Shown: positions 1-8,829, counted from the first letter of the stretch. The stretch is 64,000 bases of DNA from PALSA-1353 sp050014015 (GCA_050014015.1 JBEKEC010000025.1:1-64000), one strand, 5' to 3'. The notes: generated from the letters alone by a model not told the origin. Numbers and translations are program-made.

Positions 1-141
1 ACGCTGCGCGGGCGGATGCAGGCGTCGCCGTTGATGGATGCCCCGCGATTTGCCCGCAACGTCGAAGCGGCCTACCGGCAGATGTGGCGGAATTGGTGCG
101 AGCAGGGCGGAAATTCGGGTTTACAATGTGCCGCCACATGA
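1..141 (+). CDS. C-terminal end of a GT41-family protein (truncated by window start)
   Basis: Reading frame 1 is open from the first base to a TGA at 139-141. The 46 residues visible are nearly the same as the last 40 or so residues of the next gene: both share the stretches FARNVEAAYRQMWRNWC and ASPLMD. This is therefore the tail of an upstream tandem paralogue of the TPR/O-GlcNAc-transferase-like (GT41) gene that follows. Its stop codon overlaps the proposed start of that gene in an ATGA arrangement, which implies co-transcription and translational coupling. The tails diverge after the shared WRNWC. Confidence 0.85.
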   Translation, partial: TLRGRMQASPLMDAPRFARNVEAAYRQMWRNWCEQGGNSGLQCAAT

Positions 142-2201
142 CCCTGCAGCAACACCTCGATTCCGGGTTGTCGCATCATCAGGCCGGGCGACTGGCGGAG
201 GCGGAGAGGATATACCGCCAGATTTTGGCGGAGCAGCCGGAGCATGCCGTTGCGATGCACCTTCTGGGAGTGATTGCCCATCAGGCGGGACGGAATGACT
301 TGGCGGTGGATTTGATCCGTCGGGCTCTCGCCCTCATGCCCAACTGTGCCGATGCCTACAGCAATCTAGGGAATGCCCTGAAAGACAAAAGACAACTGGA
401 TGAGGCCATCGCTTCCTATCGGCAGGCCATTCGGCTCAAGCCTGAACACGGCGACGCACACTATAACCTGGGCAATGCCTTAAGGGAGATAGGGCAACTT
501 GACGAGGCAATCGCCGCCTATCGGCAGGCGATTCGGATCAAGCCTGGTTACGCCGAAGCGCACGGCAATCTGGGCATCGCACTGGTGGAGGTCGGGCAAC
601 TTGACGAGGCCATCGCTTCCCATCGGCAGGCCATTCGGCTCAAGCCTGAGCTTGCCGAAGCACACTACAACATGGGCATCGCCCTGCAAGGCAAGGGGCA
701 ACTTGACGAGGCCATCGCCGCCTATCGGCAGGCGATTCGGCTCAAGGCGGATTTCGCGGAAGCGTATAGCAATCTGGGCATCGCCCTGGTCGGCCTCGGG
801 CAACTTGATGAGGCCACCAAGGCCCATCTGGAGGCGATTCGGTTCAAGCCTAATCTTGCCGAAGCGCACAACAATCTCGGCAACGCATTGAAGGACATGG
901 GCCAACTTGACGAGGCCATCGCTTCCTATCGGCAGGCCCTTCGGCTCAAGCCTGGTTACGCGTCGGCGTACAGCAATCTGATCTTCGCCCTCCATTATCA
1001 TCCCGGTTACGACGTCAGGATGATCCATGAGGTATTGGGCCGCTGGAACCGGCAGCACGCCGAGCCGCTCAAGAAGTTCATTCGGCCGCACGCCAACAAC
1101 CGCGACCCCGACCGCCGCCTGCGGATCGGCTATGTCTCCCCCGGTTTCGGCGACCACCCCGTTGGGTGGTTTCTTCTGCCGTTGCTGGCGAATCACGATC
1201 ATCAACGTGTCGAGGTTTTCGCCTACGCTCAAGTTCCTGCTCCCGATAAAATGACCCAGCGTCTTCGCACCCACACCGATGCCTGGCGCAGTCTGGTGGG
1301 CCTCTCGGATGCCCAGGCGGCCGATCTCATCCGCCAGGACCGCATCGACGTTCTGGTGGACCTGGCGCTGCACGCGGCCAACAACTGCCTGCTTGTCTTC
1401 GCCCACAAGCCCGCGCCCGTGCAGGCAACTTACCTGGCTTATGCCGGCAGTTCGGGATTGGCCACGATGGATTACCGCCTGAGCGATCCATATATGGACC
1501 CGGTAGGCGGGGATGACTCGGTCTACAGCGAACAGACCATCCGTCTGCCCCAGACCTATTGGTGTTACCAGCCGGTAGTGGACCTTCCGCTCCAGGCGCC
1601 GCCGACACTGGAGAAAGGCTTCATCACCTTTGGCTGCCTGAACAACTTCTGCAAGGTCAATGAGCCGCTGCTGAGTTTGTGGGCTCGGCTGCTGGGCGCG
1701 GTGCCGCATTCCCGGCTGCTGCTGCACGCTTACGAAGGCAGTCACCGCCAGCGCGTGCTGGAACGTCTGCAACGGGAGGGCATCGATCCCCAGCGGGTGA
1801 ACTTCGTGGGGAGGGCGCCCCTGGCAGCCTACTTCGAGCGCTATCAGTCCATCGACATCGCCCTGGACACCCTTCCCTATGGTGGGGGAACCACTACCTG
1901 TGATGCCCTGTGGATGGGAGTGCCGGTGGTGAGCTTGGCGGGAAAAATGGCGCTGGGCCGGGCTGGGTTGAGCATCCTCTCGAACGTGGGCGTGCCGGAA
2001 CTGGTGGCCAACACCCCCGAGGAATATGTGTGCCTCGCCGTGCGCCTGGCCAACGATCTGCCTCGCTTGATGGGCCTGCATTCGACTCTGCGGCAGAGGA
2101 TGCGGGCGTCGCCCCTGATGGACGGCCCGCGGTTCGCGCGCAATGTCGAAGCGGCTTACCGGCAGATGTGGCGGAATTGGTGTTCGCGCCCGGAAGGGTG
2201 A
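138..2201 (+). CDS. TPR-repeat O-GlcNAc transferase-like glycosyltransferase (GT41, SPINDLY type)
   Basis: Proposed start is the ATG at 138, which overlaps the previous stop (ATGA) and gives the typical family beginning MTLQQHLDSGLSHHQAG; an in-frame ATG at 126 is possible. The first ~300 residues are about eight 34-residue TPRs, and at DNA level these recur with a 102-bp period (CAACTTGACGAGGCC at about 598, 700 and 904 with variants at 394, 497 and 802), a sign of recent repeat expansion. Residues ~335-670 form the GT41 catalytic region, with RIGYVSPGF, a DLALHAANN segment and the nucleotide-sugar motif GGGTTTCDALWMGVPVVSL. By family, it should transfer a sugar from a nucleotide donor to protein Ser/Thr or a glycan in the cytoplasm; the acceptor is unknown. 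It converges on mqnA with a 5-bp gap. Confidence 0.88.
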   Translation: MTLQQHLDSGLSHHQAGRLAEAERIYRQILAEQPEHAVAMHLLGVIAHQAGRNDLAVDLIRRALALMPNCADAYSNLGNALKDKRQLDEAIASYRQAIRLKPEHGDAHYNLGNALREIGQLDEAIAAYRQAIRIKPGYAEAHGNLGIALVEVGQLDEAIASHRQAIRLKPELAEAHYNMGIALQGKGQLDEAIAAYRQAIRLKADFAEAYSNLGIALVGLGQLDEATKAHLEAIRFKPNLAEAHNNLGNALKDMGQLDEAIASYRQALRLKPGYASAYSNLIFALHYHPGYDVRMIHEVLGRWNRQHAEPLKKFIRPHANNRDPDRRLRIGYVSPGFGDHPVGWFLLPLLANHDHQRVEVFAYAQVPAPDKMTQRLRTHTDAWRSLVGLSDAQAADLIRQDRIDVLVDLALHAANNCLLVFAHKPAPVQATYLAYAGSSGLATMDYRLSDPYMDPVGGDDSVYSEQTIRLPQTYWCYQPVVDLPLQAPPTLEKGFITFGCLNNFCKVNEPLLSLWARLLGAVPHSRLLLHAYEGSHRQRVLERLQREGIDPQRVNFVGRAPLAAYFERYQSIDIALDTLPYGGGTTTCDALWMGVPVVSLAGKMALGRAGLSILSNVGVPELVANTPEEYVCLAVRLANDLPRLMGLHSTLRQRMRASPLMDGPRFARNVEAAYRQMWRNWCSRPEG

Positions 2202-2206
2202 GGGGA

Positions 2207-3016
2207 TCAATACAAATCCAACGGACGAGGAGATTCGATAATCCCATATTTGCTCGCCAAGTCGTGAAAGAGCCGGATGGCGTCGAGTTGGGCGGGGCCA
2301 ATCTCAAACTTCAAATAAACAGACAGATACTTCATCGCCAGGTCCGCCGGCCAGCCGCGGGGGACGGCGTGGCGGGCGACGATGTTGGGCAGATCGGCCA
2401 GGCCGCGGTCCCGGGCTTGCCGCAAGCGATCGGGAAGGTCGGCCAGATCGGTCCCGAACCGCGCGATCCAGACCGCGAATACGAAAGGCTTTCCGGTCAG
2501 TTCCTTCCAGGCGGCGCCGAGATCGAGCTGATGTTCCATCCCCACCGGCGCGTGGGAGACGACTTTGTCGCCGATGAGGAGCATGGCATCAGTTGCGGCT
2601 GGTTCGGGCAAATCGACGAACCGCGGCCAGATGCCAAACCGCTCGGCCAATACGATCCGGGCCAGTGCGACGGAAGTGTGGCTCTCGACGTCGCAGGCCA
2701 GCGCGGTGATTGTTTCGATGGGGGAGCGGCTGAAAATCCGGACGGTGAGGGTCGGCCCGTCGCAACCGATGCCGCCGCTGGGCACAATCCGGGCATCCCG
2801 CAGGCGCTGGTAATCGATCACGGGAAGCAGGGCCACGTCGAACTGCCGCGACCGCAAGCCGTCGAGAAGCTTGGCCGGCACGGCCAATTGCAGATCGACG
2901 TTCGGATCATTTTCCAAGCCGTGAATCAACGGCTTGGCGTTGAGATAGCTGACGCTGCCGACGCGCAGGGTGCGCGAGGTTGGCCAGACGGGCCGGGCTG
3001 CGATGGCCGGGTTCAT
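2207..3016 (-). CDS. mqnA: Chorismate dehydratase MqnA (futalosine pathway)
   Basis: The 269-residue protein has the family hallmark VGSVSYLNAKPLIHGLE near residue 20, a periplasmic-binding-protein-like fold pattern (AKLLDGLRSRQFDVALLPV) and the usual length. MqnA dehydrates chorismate to 3-enolpyruvyl-benzoate, the first step of the futalosine route to menaquinone. A few N-terminal residues before RTLRVG look non-conserved, so a slightly later start is possible. No other mqn gene lies nearby, which fits a dispersed pathway. Its stop lies 5 bp from that of the GT41 gene. Confidence 0.9.
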   Translation of the reverse strand: MNPAIAARPVWPTSRTLRVGSVSYLNAKPLIHGLENDPNVDLQLAVPAKLLDGLRSRQFDVALLPVIDYQRLRDARIVPSGGIGCDGPTLTVRIFSRSPIETITALACDVESHTSVALARIVLAERFGIWPRFVDLPEPAATDAMLLIGDKVVSHAPVGMEHQLDLGAAWKELTGKPFVFAVWIARFGTDLADLPDRLRQARDRGLADLPNIVARHAVPRGWPADLAMKYLSVYLKFEIGPAQLDAIRLFHDLASKYGIIESPRPLDLY

Positions 3017-3089
3017 GGCGAAAGTTATATCGCATCGACGAGGGGACCGGCGGTTTCAAAGTTTTTGAAAGCGCCTTTGCAGGCGGTGA

Positions 3090-4253
3090 TCAATGTACCT
3101 CGATCCGGCCGCGCGCCGGATCGTCGTTCTTGGTCGCCAGTTTTCGCCAGCGCGTCGGGGTGAGGCCCGCATACTGTTTGAATCGGCTGGTGAAATGGCT
3201 CTGGTGGGCGAAGCCGCATATCTTGGAAATCTCGGCCAGTTCCGTGGCGCGTCCATACAGCAGGCGCTTGGAATGAAAGATCTGGCATTCCAGCAGGAAA
3301 TGCTTGGGGGTGATGCCAAGAAGTTCGGTGAAGCGGCGGTGGAAATGGAACGGGCTGAGATGGACGTGCCTGGCGATTTCGCCGAGGGCCGGCCCCCTGC
3401 GGAAATGCTCGCTCATGAAATGGATGGCGGGCACGAGGCGGGAGAGTTCGGCATCGGCGGAAAAATCGGCGGCCCGCAGCGAGACCCAATCGCAATAACT
3501 GGGCAGCAGACAATAAAAGAGAACGGGGCCCGTGCCGAGCGCGGGATAGTTGCGATACGCCACGGCGCGGAAAATCCAAAACTGTCCGCTCGAGTCGGGT
3601 AATGCGATGCGATCGGAGCTGATCGGTTCGCCGCCGAGGCGCTGCAACCGTTGGCGGGCATCCTGGTACAACTGATCCGAGACGCGCTCGTCGAGGTCCG
3701 GGATCGCCTGGCCGAGAACGGACTTGAAACTGGCGTTGAGGACCATCAATCGGTTGCCGGGGCGCAGCATCCAGGACGGCGTGTTGGCGCAGTCGCCGTG
3801 CATCAGGCGTGAAGATCTCGCCGCGGCGGCATCGCGGCCGATCTGTCCGGCGGCATCGGTGATCGCTTTCACTTCCGAATCCGCGAAACCGCCCAACTCG
3901 GAAGTGCCATAAACGTGCAGCGCGCCGTCGTAACCGGGAAACACGGGGGATTTGACGGGCGCGGCAACCAGACGCCGCAACTTCGCACCATCCAGGAAAT
4001 CCCGATAGTACCGGGAGGCCTCAACGCCTGCGGGCCAGACGTCCTCGCCGCAAACGGTGCGATTACCAATAAGCGCGCGCCACGTCGCGGCATCTTCGGT
4101 CTGGAAATCGGTGGAGTAGGGCTTAACCCAATTCTCCCCAAGATGCGATGGCTGAACGATCTGAAGACCGCCCCGAGGCGTTGTGCTAACCAGCCAAGCC
4201 TCGGAAAATCGCACTACCTTGCTAAGACTGTCGAATATTTGTCTATATGACAT
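3090..4253 (-). CDS. AraC-family transcriptional regulator with N-terminal sensor region
   Basis: 387 residues. The last ~100 residues contain two helix-turn-helix units typical of AraC/XylS (FRRGPALGEIARHVHLSPFHFHRRF followed by ISKICGFAHQSHFTSRFKQYAGLTPTRWR, each quoted only to place them at roughly 285-375). The first ~190 residues resemble a GAF-like domain (FLDGAKLRRLVAAPVKSP, GYDGALHVYGTSELGGFAD), followed by a PAS-like middle section. It is probably a ligand- or state-responsive DNA-binding protein; the ligand and targets cannot be inferred. It lies after mqnA in the same direction with a 73-bp gap, so mqnA may be downstream in its transcript. Confidence 0.82.
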   Translation of the reverse strand: MSYRQIFDSLSKVVRFSEAWLVSTTPRGGLQIVQPSHLGENWVKPYSTDFQTEDAATWRALIGNRTVCGEDVWPAGVEASRYYRDFLDGAKLRRLVAAPVKSPVFPGYDGALHVYGTSELGGFADSEVKAITDAAGQIGRDAAAARSSRLMHGDCANTPSWMLRPGNRLMVLNASFKSVLGQAIPDLDERVSDQLYQDARQRLQRLGGEPISSDRIALPDSSGQFWIFRAVAYRNYPALGTGPVLFYCLLPSYCDWVSLRAADFSADAELSRLVPAIHFMSEHFRRGPALGEIARHVHLSPFHFHRRFTELLGITPKHFLLECQIFHSKRLLYGRATELAEISKICGFAHQSHFTSRFKQYAGLTPTRWRKLATKNDDPARGRIEVH

Positions 4254-4297
4254 GGTTCCTCACGGCAAAAAACAAAATCGGTTCGCTATTATTCGCT

Positions 4298-4303
4298 ATT
4301 ATA
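4298..4303 (-). promoter_or_regulatory. -10 element (TATAAT) upstream of the AraC-type gene
   Basis: On the minus strand CCTATAATAGCG lies about 45 bp upstream of the AraC-type start. A perfect TATAAT is seen; no good -35 is visible at 17 bp. Adjacent copies of TTCGCTATTA form a short direct repeat at 4282-4302. Confidence 0.4.
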
Positions 4304-4823
4304 GGCACTACAGAAGATGACTAAAAGTCACCTTCATCGAAAAGAATCGTTTCGCTGATCTCGCGCCATGGCAGATTCCTCATTTATGTGCAAATCTCCT
4401 CCATCTTCAAGCGATGGTTCACAAATAAACAAGATTCGTTAAGGAATTGTCAAGAATGATGGTCGGAACAAACTGACGCGGGCCAACAATCGCAAGTTTT
4501 CACAGTTGAGCTTGCCGTTTATGGCGACTGGGGTCGGAAATCGGAATGCGGAGCGATGTTATGGGTGCAGCGTTGCGCGGGCGCATCCGCGGTTGTTTGC
4601 CACGATGCCTTGCGGAGTCAGCCCGCATAAACCGAACAACGCCGACGCGCCCCCATGGCCCGCAGCATCGAACTGTTGAGGGGAACGGTCAAACTCCCGC
4701 TCCCGGCATGGGCCTTGTATGATCCGAATCAGAAGGTTGCCAACCGCCCTATGCTAAACCACCTCACTAGTTCCGGCTTTTGGGACAGGAAGATCCGGAT
4801 TGGAATTCTTGTGCTGGCGACGT
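4304..4823. other. Intergenic region, no gene recognised
   Basis: About 520 bp of lower-GC sequence between the divergently oriented 5' side of the AraC-type gene and the 3' end of the Fur-like gene. A 61-codon open frame at 4655-4840 has no recognisable domain or ribosome-binding site and runs into the Fur-like gene's 3' end. I see no strong hairpin or repeat family here. Confidence 0.5.
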
Positions 4824-5381
4824 TCATCGCGATGTGCTGATTTTCCCGTGCATGGCAGCACTTTTGCCGCTGCCGTTCTTTTCCGCCTCGGCCTTGGCCT
4901 CGGGGCTTAAGCCAAAAATGTGAAATTGATGCGAAAGCGGCTCAAAGCCGTGCTGACGGCAAATCTCGTCGCGCAGCTTACGCAGCTTCTCGCTGTTGAA
5001 TTCAATCACCTTGCCGGTGGTCACGCAGATCAGATAGTCATAAACCTGCCGGCCGACGATCACGTCGTAATAGGACTGCTTATTGTCGAAAAAGACCTGT
5101 TTGAGAATCCCGGCATCCTGGAGGTGAGCCAGGGTGCGATAAACCGTGGCGCGGCTCACCCGGTGGCCAAGCTGGCGCAAATCCACCGCCAATTGCTCCG
5201 CCTCGAACAGCGCGGTTTTGCGAAGCACGGCGTCGAGGATCATCGCCCGCTCCGGCGTGAACTTCAGCTTCTGCCCGCGCAGATATCGCCGGAAGATGGC
5301 ACATACCGGCTCATACGGCAGGGATTGCGGCTGCGCCGCGATTCGCGGTACGTTTGGCAGAATGTGGGGGCTGGAGCCCAT
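4824..5381 (-). CDS. Fur-family regulator with degenerate metal-binding sites
   Basis: The N-terminal winged helix is intact: FTPERAMILDAV at ~41-52 and the recognition segment RVSRATVYRTLAHLQDAGIL at ~74-93. In E. coli Fur the hinge carries HHHDHLICLDCGKVIEF; here the aligned stretch at 112-128 is QVYDYLICVTTGKVIEF, so the histidines and the second cysteine of the CxxC are gone, while D115, C119 and H151 remain. The ~20-residue N-terminal extension and KNGSGKS tail are non-conserved. It may be a Fur-fold dimeric DNA binder that no longer senses Fe/Zn in the usual way; a Fur/PerR assignment would be over-interpretation. Confidence 0.8.
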   Translation of the reverse strand: MGSSPHILPNVPRIAAQPQSLPYEPVCAIFRRYLRGQKLKFTPERAMILDAVLRKTALFEAEQLAVDLRQLGHRVSRATVYRTLAHLQDAGILKQVFFDNKQSYYDVIVGRQVYDYLICVTTGKVIEFNSEKLRKLRDEICRQHGFEPLSHQFHIFGLSPEAKAEAEKNGSGKSAAMHGKISTSR

Positions 5382-5465
5382 ATATTCAGTCTACGTTCCT
5401 CCAGTCGCTTTCGCCACGCGCCATTTGCCGTGGAGGTCATCTGGGATGCGCGACACTCGCTGTAA

Positions 5466-5620
5466 AGAATTTCCCCTCCCCTTTTACTGCGGGGAAGGGT
5501 TGGGGTGAGAGTGGAGGGCTTGCCCTCCACCGTGGAGGGCTTGCTCTCCACCGTCGAACGTCGATTGGTCCGCGAAACCCCCACCCTGAGCCTCTCCCGG
5601 AGTACCACAGGACGAAGAGG
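5466..5620. repeat. Cluster of G-rich intergenic hairpins
   Basis: Two back-to-back 21-bp hairpins lie at 5511-5531 and 5532-5552 (GTGGAGGGCTTGCCCTCCACC and a one-base variant). They are flanked by TTGGGGTGAG at about 5499 and CCCACCCTGAGCCTCTCCCGG at about 5580, the same G/C-rich hairpin class seen near 25030, 28240 and 60680. They occupy the folE leader side of the Fur-folE gap and could act as a bidirectional terminator, but the family's repetition points to a dispersed element. Confidence 0.6.
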
Positions 5621-5653
5621 GCCTGCAGAATGTGCCACGCACCCGAAACCGTC

Positions 5654-5659
5654 TATAAT
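5654..5659 (+). promoter_or_regulatory. -10 element (TATAAT) of folE
   Basis: GTCTATAATCGC lies 26 bp before the folE start, leaving room for a short leader carrying the ribosome-binding site AAGAGGAG at about 5673-5680. The -35 region is not convincing. Confidence 0.5.
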
Positions 5660-5685
5660 CGCTTTCAAAGGCAAGAGGAGTAAAT

Positions 5686-6288
5686 ATGTCGGAGAAGGCG
5701 AAATCCCCAGGTGGAGTTGACTTGGCGCGGATCGAGCGGGCGGTGCGGGAGATATTGCTTGCCGTCGGCGAAAACCCGGATCGGGAGGGACTGTTGCAGA
5801 CCCCGGAGCGGGTGGCGCGGTCCTACGCGGAATTGATCGCCGGGCTGCATGAGAACCCCCGCGTCCATTTGCGGACGGTCTTCGCCGAGCGGTACGACGA
5901 AGTGGTGCTTCTCCGGGACATCGAATTCCATTCCCTGTGCGAACATCATTTGCTTCCGTTCACGGGACGAGCGCACGTGGCCTATTTGCCGGATGGAAAG
6001 GTCGTGGGTTTGAGCAAGCTGGCGCGGCTCGTGGAGGGATACGCGCGGCGGCCGCAGTTGCAGGAACGCCTGACGACGCAGATCGCCGATGCGCTGATGG
6101 AAGAACTGAATCCGATCGGGGCGGCGTGCGTGGTCGAGGCGGTGCACATGTGCATGACGATTCGCGGAGCGCGAAAGCCGGGCAGCATGATGGTGACCAG
6201 CGCATTGCGGGGCATCTTCAAGGACAATGCTGCCAGCCGGGCCGAGGTCATGGCGTTGATTTCAGGAAACACGAATCCTAAGTTGTAG
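5686..6288 (+). CDS. folE: GTP cyclohydrolase I
   Basis: 200 residues, the usual bacterial type I length. The zinc site is visible as SLCEHHLLPF (Cys-Glu-His-His at ~85-90) with a second cysteine in VHMCMTIRGARKPGS, and the C-terminal half has the family motif GLSKLARLVEGYARRPQLQERLT. It converts GTP to 7,8-dihydroneopterin triphosphate, feeding folate and possibly queuosine synthesis; a QueC-like gene lies far away at 62.5 kb. The start is supported by AAGAGGAG seven bases upstream. It is followed 16 bp later by the membrane glycosyltransferase gene. Confidence 0.95.
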   Translation: MSEKAKSPGGVDLARIERAVREILLAVGENPDREGLLQTPERVARSYAELIAGLHENPRVHLRTVFAERYDEVVLLRDIEFHSLCEHHLLPFTGRAHVAYLPDGKVVGLSKLARLVEGYARRPQLQERLTTQIADALMEELNPIGAACVVEAVHMCMTIRGARKPGSMMVTSALRGIFKDNAASRAEVMALISGNTNPKL

Positions 6289-6304
6289 ACCCGTTCGGCG
6301 AACC

Positions 6305-8200
6305 ATGTCGAGAAATGTCGGCGAGATCCCGGCGCGGCCTGGCGGGGCCGCGGAAGACACCATTAACTGGCTCTCCTCCCGCATTGCCCGATGGCTCACA
6401 CTGGGGCTGCTTGCCTTCGGCGTTGAATGCTGGCTGGTGTTCGGACAGGGAAATTACGGACATCAGAACAAACCGCGGATGATTCTCATCGCCATCGTTG
6501 CGGGATTGATCCCCCCGATCAACCGGGCATTCAATTGGCTTTGGAATGTCCTGGCCGCGCCTTCCGCGGTGATGCGCCGATCCATCGCGATGGCCATCTG
6601 GATCGGCTCAAGCCTGTTTTTGTACTGGACGCTGCAAATGGAAGGCATCTCCTTCAAACCGACCTACGAGGACGAGTTCAGTTACCTGACTCAGATTCAA
6701 ATGCTGGCCCATGGGCGTTTTTGGATGCCGGCGCTGCCGCTGCCGGAATATTTCGAGACGTTCTACACGTTCGTCAGGCCGGTGTACGCGTCGATGTATT
6801 TCCCCGGCGCGGCCATGATGTACGTTTGGCCGCTTCTGCTGCATTTGCCATATTTCATAGCGCCCCTGGCGACGGGGGGACTATGTGCCGCACTGGTCTA
6901 TCTCATCTTCATGGAAATCCTGGACGGCGCCTCGGCTATTCTGGCGGTGTTGCTGCTGCTTTCGCTGCCGATGTTCCGGCTCTTCTCCATGATGGCGATG
7001 GCACAAATCCCCACGCTGGCGCTGGGATTGGCCATGACCTGGGCCGTCTTGAAGTGGCGGCGAAACAAGAGACGCGGCTGGCTTATTCTCCTTGGCACGA
7101 TGAGCGGATGGGCCGCCATCACCCGGCCGGCGGACGCCCTTTGCTTTGCCATCGTCCTCGCCGGCGTCATGGCCATGGATCTCAAATCCAAACCCCTTCG
7201 CACCTGGATCATCACCGCGGCCACGGTCGCTCTTCCCGTGCTTCCGTTCCTGGTCCTTCAACTCATCATCAACCGCAACGTCACCGGGGAATGGTTCACC
7301 ACTCCCTTCGGCCGATATAACGACGCCAATTATCCCGGCGTTTTCTGGTTTCACTCCGGACCGGCGCCGCGGCACGTATCCGATCTCCCCCAAGCCCAGT
7401 TTTTCTATGAGATCAACGCCAAGGGAGTCATCGAACAGCACCAATGGAAGAATCTTATGTCCGGATTGATGGGGCAACTGGACATGATCCGTTTCGCCGC
7501 CGTGCCGGAGCCGTTTTTCTGGCTCATCCTCCCAATGTCGCTGCTGGCGATGTGGAACCGCCGGCTTTGGGCCGTTTGGGGAATGTTGCCGACGTTCACA
7601 TTGGTGCTAACGGCTTACGCGTTTTCGTGGGTCTTGCCGCACTATTACATCATGGTGATGCCGGCCGTCATACTCCTCTGCGTCCTGCCGATCCGTTTCC
7701 TAACCGACACGTTTCCAAACAGAGCCGCCATGAGCCGGACGATGATCGCCGTGGCCATGATCCCGCTCGCCCTGTCGGGCATGCCGCAATTCGACCGCCT
7801 GGCGGATGACCAGCATTTCAAGCCCCCGGAGTTGCGGCAGATCGACAGCGATCTGGCCCGCGAAATCACCGGCCGCGCGGTTGTGCTGTTCCATTTCAAC
7901 CGGGACGCGCTCATCGGCGGAAAAAAGGTGACGAATAATCCCTCGGTTGAACCGGTCTTCAATGCCGACGTCGCCTGGCCGGACGAGGCGGCCATCATCC
8001 GCGCTCACGACCTGAACGCGGACGTTTCGGCGATCGGGAAACCGGGTGATCGCGATCGTGCATTATATGAATACTATTCGCGGATCGATCCGAGGCGCGT
8101 ATTCTATTTGTACGATCGAGGCGGCGAGACAGAGAAACTGAGACGGCTTGGAACGGCCACGGAAATGGCGAGAAAAACGGCCGTTGCTTCACACGAATAG
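6305..8200 (+). CDS. Polytopic GT39/ArnT-like glycosyltransferase
   Basis: 631 residues with about eleven hydrophobic segments through residue ~500 and a soluble C-terminal tail. The first loop carries acidic residues in PTYEDEFSYLTQIQMLAHGR, matching the position of the catalytic acidic pair of PMT/ArnT-type C-type fold enzymes, which use polyprenyl-phosphate sugars. TRPADAL and the following basic loop are also typical. Donor and acceptor are unknown. The similar membrane enzymes at 12.2 kb and 17.0 kb suggest that envelope protein or glycan mannosylation is prominent here. It probably shares a transcript with the small membrane protein 8 bp downstream. Confidence 0.75.
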   Translation: MSRNVGEIPARPGGAAEDTINWLSSRIARWLTLGLLAFGVECWLVFGQGNYGHQNKPRMILIAIVAGLIPPINRAFNWLWNVLAAPSAVMRRSIAMAIWIGSSLFLYWTLQMEGISFKPTYEDEFSYLTQIQMLAHGRFWMPALPLPEYFETFYTFVRPVYASMYFPGAAMMYVWPLLLHLPYFIAPLATGGLCAALVYLIFMEILDGASAILAVLLLLSLPMFRLFSMMAMAQIPTLALGLAMTWAVLKWRRNKRRGWLILLGTMSGWAAITRPADALCFAIVLAGVMAMDLKSKPLRTWIITAATVALPVLPFLVLQLIINRNVTGEWFTTPFGRYNDANYPGVFWFHSGPAPRHVSDLPQAQFFYEINAKGVIEQHQWKNLMSGLMGQLDMIRFAAVPEPFFWLILPMSLLAMWNRRLWAVWGMLPTFTLVLTAYAFSWVLPHYYIMVMPAVILLCVLPIRFLTDTFPNRAAMSRTMIAVAMIPLALSGMPQFDRLADDQHFKPPELRQIDSDLAREITGRAVVLFHFNRDALIGGKKVTNNPSVEPVFNADVAWPDEAAIIRAHDLNADVSAIGKPGDRDRALYEYYSRIDPRRVFYLYDRGGETEKLRRLGTATEMARKTAVASHE

Positions 8201-8208
8201 AGGCGGAA

Positions 8209-8784
8209 ATGGAAACTCGGGACACGATGGAACTGGCGGCGAGGCAAGCGGCCATCCACCAGCGAAACGCCCTGGCCAGGCTGGTGCTGGCGGCATTTAT
8301 TTTCACGTTCGTGATCGCGCGGATTCTGGTGATCTTCATCATGGCCGGGAAGCTGCCGCCGCAATTGTTCTTCCACGTCAAGGGCACGCACGTCCATCAC
8401 CTGAATTACGGGATATTTCTGCTGAGCATCAGCGGCGCGGCGTCGCTTTTCGGACGCCCCAGCGGCCGCTGGCTCTGGGGGACGGCGGTGGCCTACGGCG
8501 TCGGCCTGGGACTGACGTTCGATGAATTCGGCATGTGGCTGCACCTCGGCGGCCCATATTGGCAACGAGCCAGCTACGACGCGGTGGTCACCGTGGCCGC
8601 GGTGCTGGCGCTGATCGCCTATGGATCGACGATCCGCCATTGGCGGCCCAAGCATTTGATCACGCTGGTGGCGTTGATCGCGGTTTTGTGCGCGTTCGGA
8701 TTTGTGCTCAACAAGTCGATGAAATGGGCGGACCAGCGGATCGGGCCGAAGCTGTATCAGCTTGAGGAGAAGGGGCCGTCGTGA
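8209..8784 (+). CDS. Conserved integral membrane protein with HVHHLNYG motif
   Basis: 191 residues with about five membrane helices. The histidine-rich segment HVKGTHVHHLNYGIFLL (residues ~59-75) and a later GLTFDEFGMWLHLGGPYWQR look like a conserved pair facing the same side, and could bind a metal or lipid headgroup; this is an inference from residue pattern. I do not recognise a named family. Preceded by a purine-rich AGAGGCGGAA before the ATG and followed at once by a strong inverted repeat. Confidence 0.7.
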   Translation: METRDTMELAARQAAIHQRNALARLVLAAFIFTFVIARILVIFIMAGKLPPQLFFHVKGTHVHHLNYGIFLLSISGAASLFGRPSGRWLWGTAVAYGVGLGLTFDEFGMWLHLGGPYWQRASYDAVVTVAAVLALIAYGSTIRHWRPKHLITLVALIAVLCAFGFVLNKSMKWADQRIGPKLYQLEEKGPS

Positions 8785-8785
8785 T

Positions 8786-8829
8786 AAAGGGGTCGGGAGT
8801 CTTTACCGGAAAAGACTCCCGACCCCTTT
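8786..8829. terminator. 19-bp perfect inverted repeat, terminator-like
   Basis: The arms AAAGGGGTCGGGAGTCTTT and its exact complement enclose a 6-base loop (ACCGGA), beginning one base after the stop codon of the preceding gene. The outer A/T triplets would allow termination in either direction. The GGGGTCGGGAGTC core also resembles REP-type palindromes associated with tyrosine transposases, though no such transposase is in the window. Confidence 0.65.

Noticed and set aside
480..2210. Long minus-strand open frame across the GT41 gene
   Set aside because: Shadow of a GC-rich, repetitive gene on the other strand; its protein is low-complexity and has no domain.
1910..3163. 417-codon plus-strand frame across mqnA
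   Set aside because: Antisense to mqnA, which has clear family motifs; the frame is rich in Gly/Ala/Arg/Asp as expected for a shadow.
4655..4840. 61-codon open frame
   Set aside because: No ribosome-binding site or domain, and overlaps the 3' end of the Fur-like gene.
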